Positions 18,717-19,236 of a stretch of DNA of 19,236 nucleotides are shown here, one piece after another. The position numbers and the translations under genes were made by a program. Below the pieces are notes generated by a model, which had not been told where the DNA came from, did no database searches, and saw only the letters and a program-made list of their open reading frames with translations. Source of the DNA: JBKPRX01 sp046734795 (GTDB lineage: Bacteria > Actinomycetota > Thermoleophilia > Gaiellales > Gaiellaceae); the NCBI GenBank assembly GCA_046734795.1, contig JBKPRX010000148.1:1-19236 (forward strand). The letters are read 5' to 3'. Numbering within the stretch: position 1 is the stretch's first letter; each line of letters starts with the position of its first letter.

Positions 18717-19236
18717 GCCGCTTCCGGCTCGTTCTGTCGGAGGCCTGGTCGTCGATCATGGCGAACCTGTCGACGACGTTTGCCGCGGTGATGACGGTGC
18801 TGATCGGGATGCTTCTGCTCGGTGTCTTCATCGCCCTCGGAACGTGGGTGCTCTCGTGGGGACACCACATCAAGCGCGAGCTGCAGGTGAACGTCTTCTT
18901 CACGAGCGACGCTGCCCGCGCCGACGAGCAACGGACGATTCAGCTCGTTCAGGCGAAGACGGACCTCGTCAAGACGGTGCGCTTCGTCAGCAAAGACGAG
19001 GCGTTCAAGCAGCAGTCGAAGCTCTATCCGGATCTCTACCGGCGCGGCACGCTGCCGACGAACCCGCTCCCGGACAAGCTCGTCGTCACGCCCGCCCACG
19101 GTGACGACGCGCCGAAGCTGTACCAGGATCTCCAGCGCTCGCAGCTCCCCGGAGTGAACGACGTCATCTGGGCCGGAAAGACCGGCAAACGCGTGTTGAC
19201 TGTCGCGAAGGTGATCTCGCTCGTGTTCCTGATCGC
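18713..19236 (+). CDS. ftsX: Cell division protein FtsX, 5' part (runs off the window)
   Basis: Membrane subunit of FtsEX that relays ATP hydrolysis by FtsE to cell-wall hydrolases outside the cell. The GTG start overlaps the ftsE stop by 4 nt (GTGA), a classical translational-coupling arrangement. About 174 codons are present. They show a short cytoplasmic N-terminus (VSRFRLVLSEAWSSIMANL), the first membrane helix (about residues 22-46, containing VMTVLIGMLLLGVFIAL), the extracellular domain (about 52-160, with QVNVFFTSDA and VRFVSKDEAFKQ), and the start of the second helix (VLTVAKVISLVFLI) at the window edge. The remaining helices lie outside. Identification is secure from the topology, the motifs and the partner gene. 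Confidence 0.93.
   Translation, partial: MSRFRLVLSEAWSSIMANLSTTFAAVMTVLIGMLLLGVFIALGTWVLSWGHHIKRELQVNVFFTSDAARADEQRTIQLVQAKTDLVKTVRFVSKDEAFKQQSKLYPDLYRRGTLPTNPLPDKLVVTPAHGDDAPKLYQDLQRSQLPGVNDVIWAGKTGKRVLTVAKVISLVFLI

Overview
This is a high-GC (roughly two-thirds G+C), densely coding bacterial chromosome segment in which every convincing gene lies on the + strand. Gene content and style suggest a deep-branching actinobacterium, most like Thermoleophilia (Gaiellales/Solirubrobacterales). Supporting signs are the atpD-atpC end, a short-form HPF next to secA, secA-prfB-ftsE-ftsX in order, many GTG starts, few Shine-Dalgarno sites and TANNNT boxes just before start codons. The lineage is inferred from style and gene order. 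No search was run. I saw no mobile element, CRISPR array, tRNA, rRNA or sign of recent transfer.

Layout: (1) 1-602, the 3' end of atpD and complete atpC. (2) 603-854, a 252-bp non-coding leader with a possible pseudoknot, the longest gene-free stretch in the window. (3) 855-5106, cobalamin-dependent methionine synthase metH overlapping a small secreted protein of unknown function. (4) 5215-9657, a cell-surface glycopolymer cluster: an LCP ligase-type protein with an extra C-terminal domain, UDP-glucose 6-dehydrogenase, a sugar nucleotidyltransferase and a mannose-6-phosphate-isomerase-like cupin. (5) 9692-11307, a small MerR-type regulator directly followed by S-adenosylhomocysteine hydrolase (ahcY), ending in a strong hairpin terminator. 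(6) 11482-12258, a second, RmlA-like nucleotidyltransferase. (7) 12316-13922, comF, a short hibernation factor and an unrecognised acidic protein. (8) 13953-19236, secA, prfB (read through a programmed +1 frameshift), ftsE and the 5' part of ftsX.

Two themes connect the genes. MetH and AhcY are two steps of the activated-methyl cycle: AhcY makes homocysteine and MetH remethylates it. Each is preceded by a candidate regulator, the structured RNA leader for metH and the MerR-type protein for ahcY. The LCP, UGD, nucleotidyltransferase and cupin genes fit the making and wall attachment of an acidic surface polysaccharide. At the sequence level the most striking pattern is that seven genes have a TANNNT box ending 6-9 nt before the start codon, as expected for leaderless mRNAs. 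No wholly new multi-gene system is evident. The best leads are the metH leader, the MerR-ahcY pairing, the LCP C-terminal domain and the leaderless-promoter pattern.
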